Assembly: GCA_023251275.1 (NCBI GenBank)
Contig: JAHEZC010000127.1
Coordinates: 1 to 7,183, forward strand
Direction: 5' to 3'
DNA from: Parafilimonas sp.
GTDB lineage: Bacteria; Bacteroidota; Bacteroidia; Chitinophagales; Chitinophagaceae
DNA: 7,183 bases
Positions 6,958-7,183 of this stretch are shown here, in pieces; the stretch's first letter is position 1; every line of letters starts with the position of its first letter. Both the position numbers and the translations under genes were made by a program. The notes below the pieces were generated by a model. That model had not been told where the DNA came from. It saw only the letters and a program-made list of their open reading frames with translations, and ran no database searches.

Positions 6958-7031
6958 TAGCGGGGACGGGAGTTGAACCCGTGACCTTAGGGTTATGAAT
7001 CCTACGCTCTTACCAACTGAGCTACCCCGCC
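6958..7031 (-). tRNA. tRNA with anticodon CAT (probably elongator tRNA-Met)
   Basis: A 74-nt cloverleaf folds by eye: acceptor GGCGGGG with CCCCGCT (one G-U at 1:72), D stem GCTC/GAGC with GG in the loop, anticodon loop TTCATAA (anticodon at 6995-6997), variable AGGTC, T stem ACGGG/CCCGT around TTCAACT, discriminator A at 6958, no encoded CCA. Position 8 is the conserved T. The 11-24 pair is C-G and pair 1-72 is not a mismatch, so it is not an initiator. The acceptor has G-C at 4-69 and 5-68, unlike the C-G pairs favoured by TilS in E. coli tRNA-Ile2, so Met is preferred over lysidine-modified Ile. Odd: the pair next to the anticodon loop is A-C (stem TAGGA/CCCTA), which weakens the stem. Confidence 0.93.
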
Positions 7032-7043
7032 AATTTTTTTTCT

Positions 7044-7108
7044 GTTGAACCCGTGTCCGCCTCATGCGGATATGAATCCTACGCTCTTACCAACTGAGCT
7101 GCCCCGCC
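7044..7108 (-). pseudogene. Truncated tRNA-Met pseudogene, repeat copy 1
   Basis: Reading the minus strand, residues 1-38 match the neighbouring tRNA except position 8, where the nearly invariant T is C (7101). After the anticodon loop the 10 nt that complete the anticodon stem and variable region (6984-6993 in the real gene) are replaced by 15 nt forming TCCGC-ATGAG-GCGGA (7056-7070). Then CACGGGTTCAAC (7044-7055) again matches the real T arm. The 3' T stem and acceptor strand are missing, replaced by AGAAAAAAAATT. It cannot form an acceptor stem and is not expected to be charged. Confidence 0.8.
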
Positions 7109-7120
7109 AATTTTTTTTCT

Positions 7121-7183
7121 GTTGAACCCGTGTCCGCCTCATGCGGATATGAATCCTACACTCTTACCAACTGAGCTGCCCCG
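7121..7183 (-). pseudogene. Truncated tRNA-Met pseudogene, repeat copy 2 (cut by window edge)
   Basis: Same structure as the copy at 7044-7108: T-arm remnant 7121-7132, hairpin insert 7133-7147, tRNA 5' half from 7148 onward. It also has C at tRNA position 8 (7178). One further change (A at 7160) turns a D-stem G-C into G-U. The first two bases of its acceptor strand lie beyond the window. Confidence 0.75.

Larger units (their letters stand above)
6994..7183. repeat. 77-bp tandem repeat built from tRNA-Met fragments
   Basis: Sequence from the anticodon to the 5' end of the real tRNA (6994-7031, 38 bp) recurs at 7071-7108 and again from 7148 to the window end, spaced exactly 77 bp. The intact unit is 7032-7108 and the next runs 7109-7183, cut two bases short by the window edge. 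These two units differ at one position in 75 (G7083 versus A7160). Each unit holds, on the minus strand, an A8 tract, 12 nt of T arm, a perfect 5-bp hairpin and the 38-nt tRNA 5' half. The array continues beyond the window for an unknown number of copies. Confidence 0.9.

Noticed and set aside
6994..7108. attL/attR pair of an integrated element
   Set aside because: The 38-bp direct repeats are separated by only 39 bp, leaving no room for an element, and integrases normally reconstitute the tRNA 3' end while here the 5' half is repeated.
6994..7183. CRISPR array or integron attC array
   Set aside because: The whole 77-bp period is repeated with almost no variation, so there are no variable spacers or cassettes. 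The repeat is visibly tRNA-derived, and no cas or integrase gene is in view.
7044..7183. Additional functional tRNA-Met genes
   Set aside because: The 3' T stem and acceptor strand are missing, the anticodon stem is broken by a hairpin insert, and position 8 is C instead of T.

Overview
The window looks like core chromosome from a low-GC member of the Bacteroidetes, most likely near the Chitinophagaceae. This taxonomic guess rests on protein flavour and on regulatory motifs, not on a search. Three of the genes carry the Bacteroidetes style of promoter -7 box (TAnnTTTG) just upstream. One gene encodes a DUF4271-type membrane protein, a family I know mainly from Bacteroidetes. GpsA carries the GPCHAEE variant, Shine-Dalgarno sequences are weak or absent, and the tRNA gene does not encode its CCA end.

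Layout from left to right: an exodeoxyribonuclease III/AP endonuclease gene (xth, minus strand) ends near the left edge. Its 5' end faces away from gpsA (plus strand, glycerol-3-phosphate dehydrogenase). The gap between them carries a good -7 box and a perfect 16-bp palindrome at the expected gpsA transcription start. gpsA converges on hemW (minus strand, radical SAM heme chaperone). hemW is divergent from a plus-strand run of three genes: a TamA/BamA-like Omp85 outer-membrane protein, a DUF4271 integral membrane protein with a secreted N-terminal domain, and hemD (uroporphyrinogen-III synthase). Right of hemD lies a minus-strand tRNA with anticodon CAT, probably elongator methionine. Upstream of it, running off the right edge, is a 77-bp tandem repeat whose units are truncated, rearranged copies of that same tRNA.

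Functionally, the genes are housekeeping: DNA repair, phospholipid precursor supply, heme synthesis and heme trafficking (hemD and hemW), and outer-membrane protein assembly. No defence system, transposase, CRISPR array or phage gene is visible. The unusual part is the tRNA-derived tandem array at the right end. Each unit keeps the 5' half of the tRNA and part of the T arm. The 3' side of the anticodon arm is replaced by a perfect 5-bp hairpin, the 3' end is lost and an A8 tract follows. The array is cut by the window edge, so its full extent and any associated genes cannot be seen.
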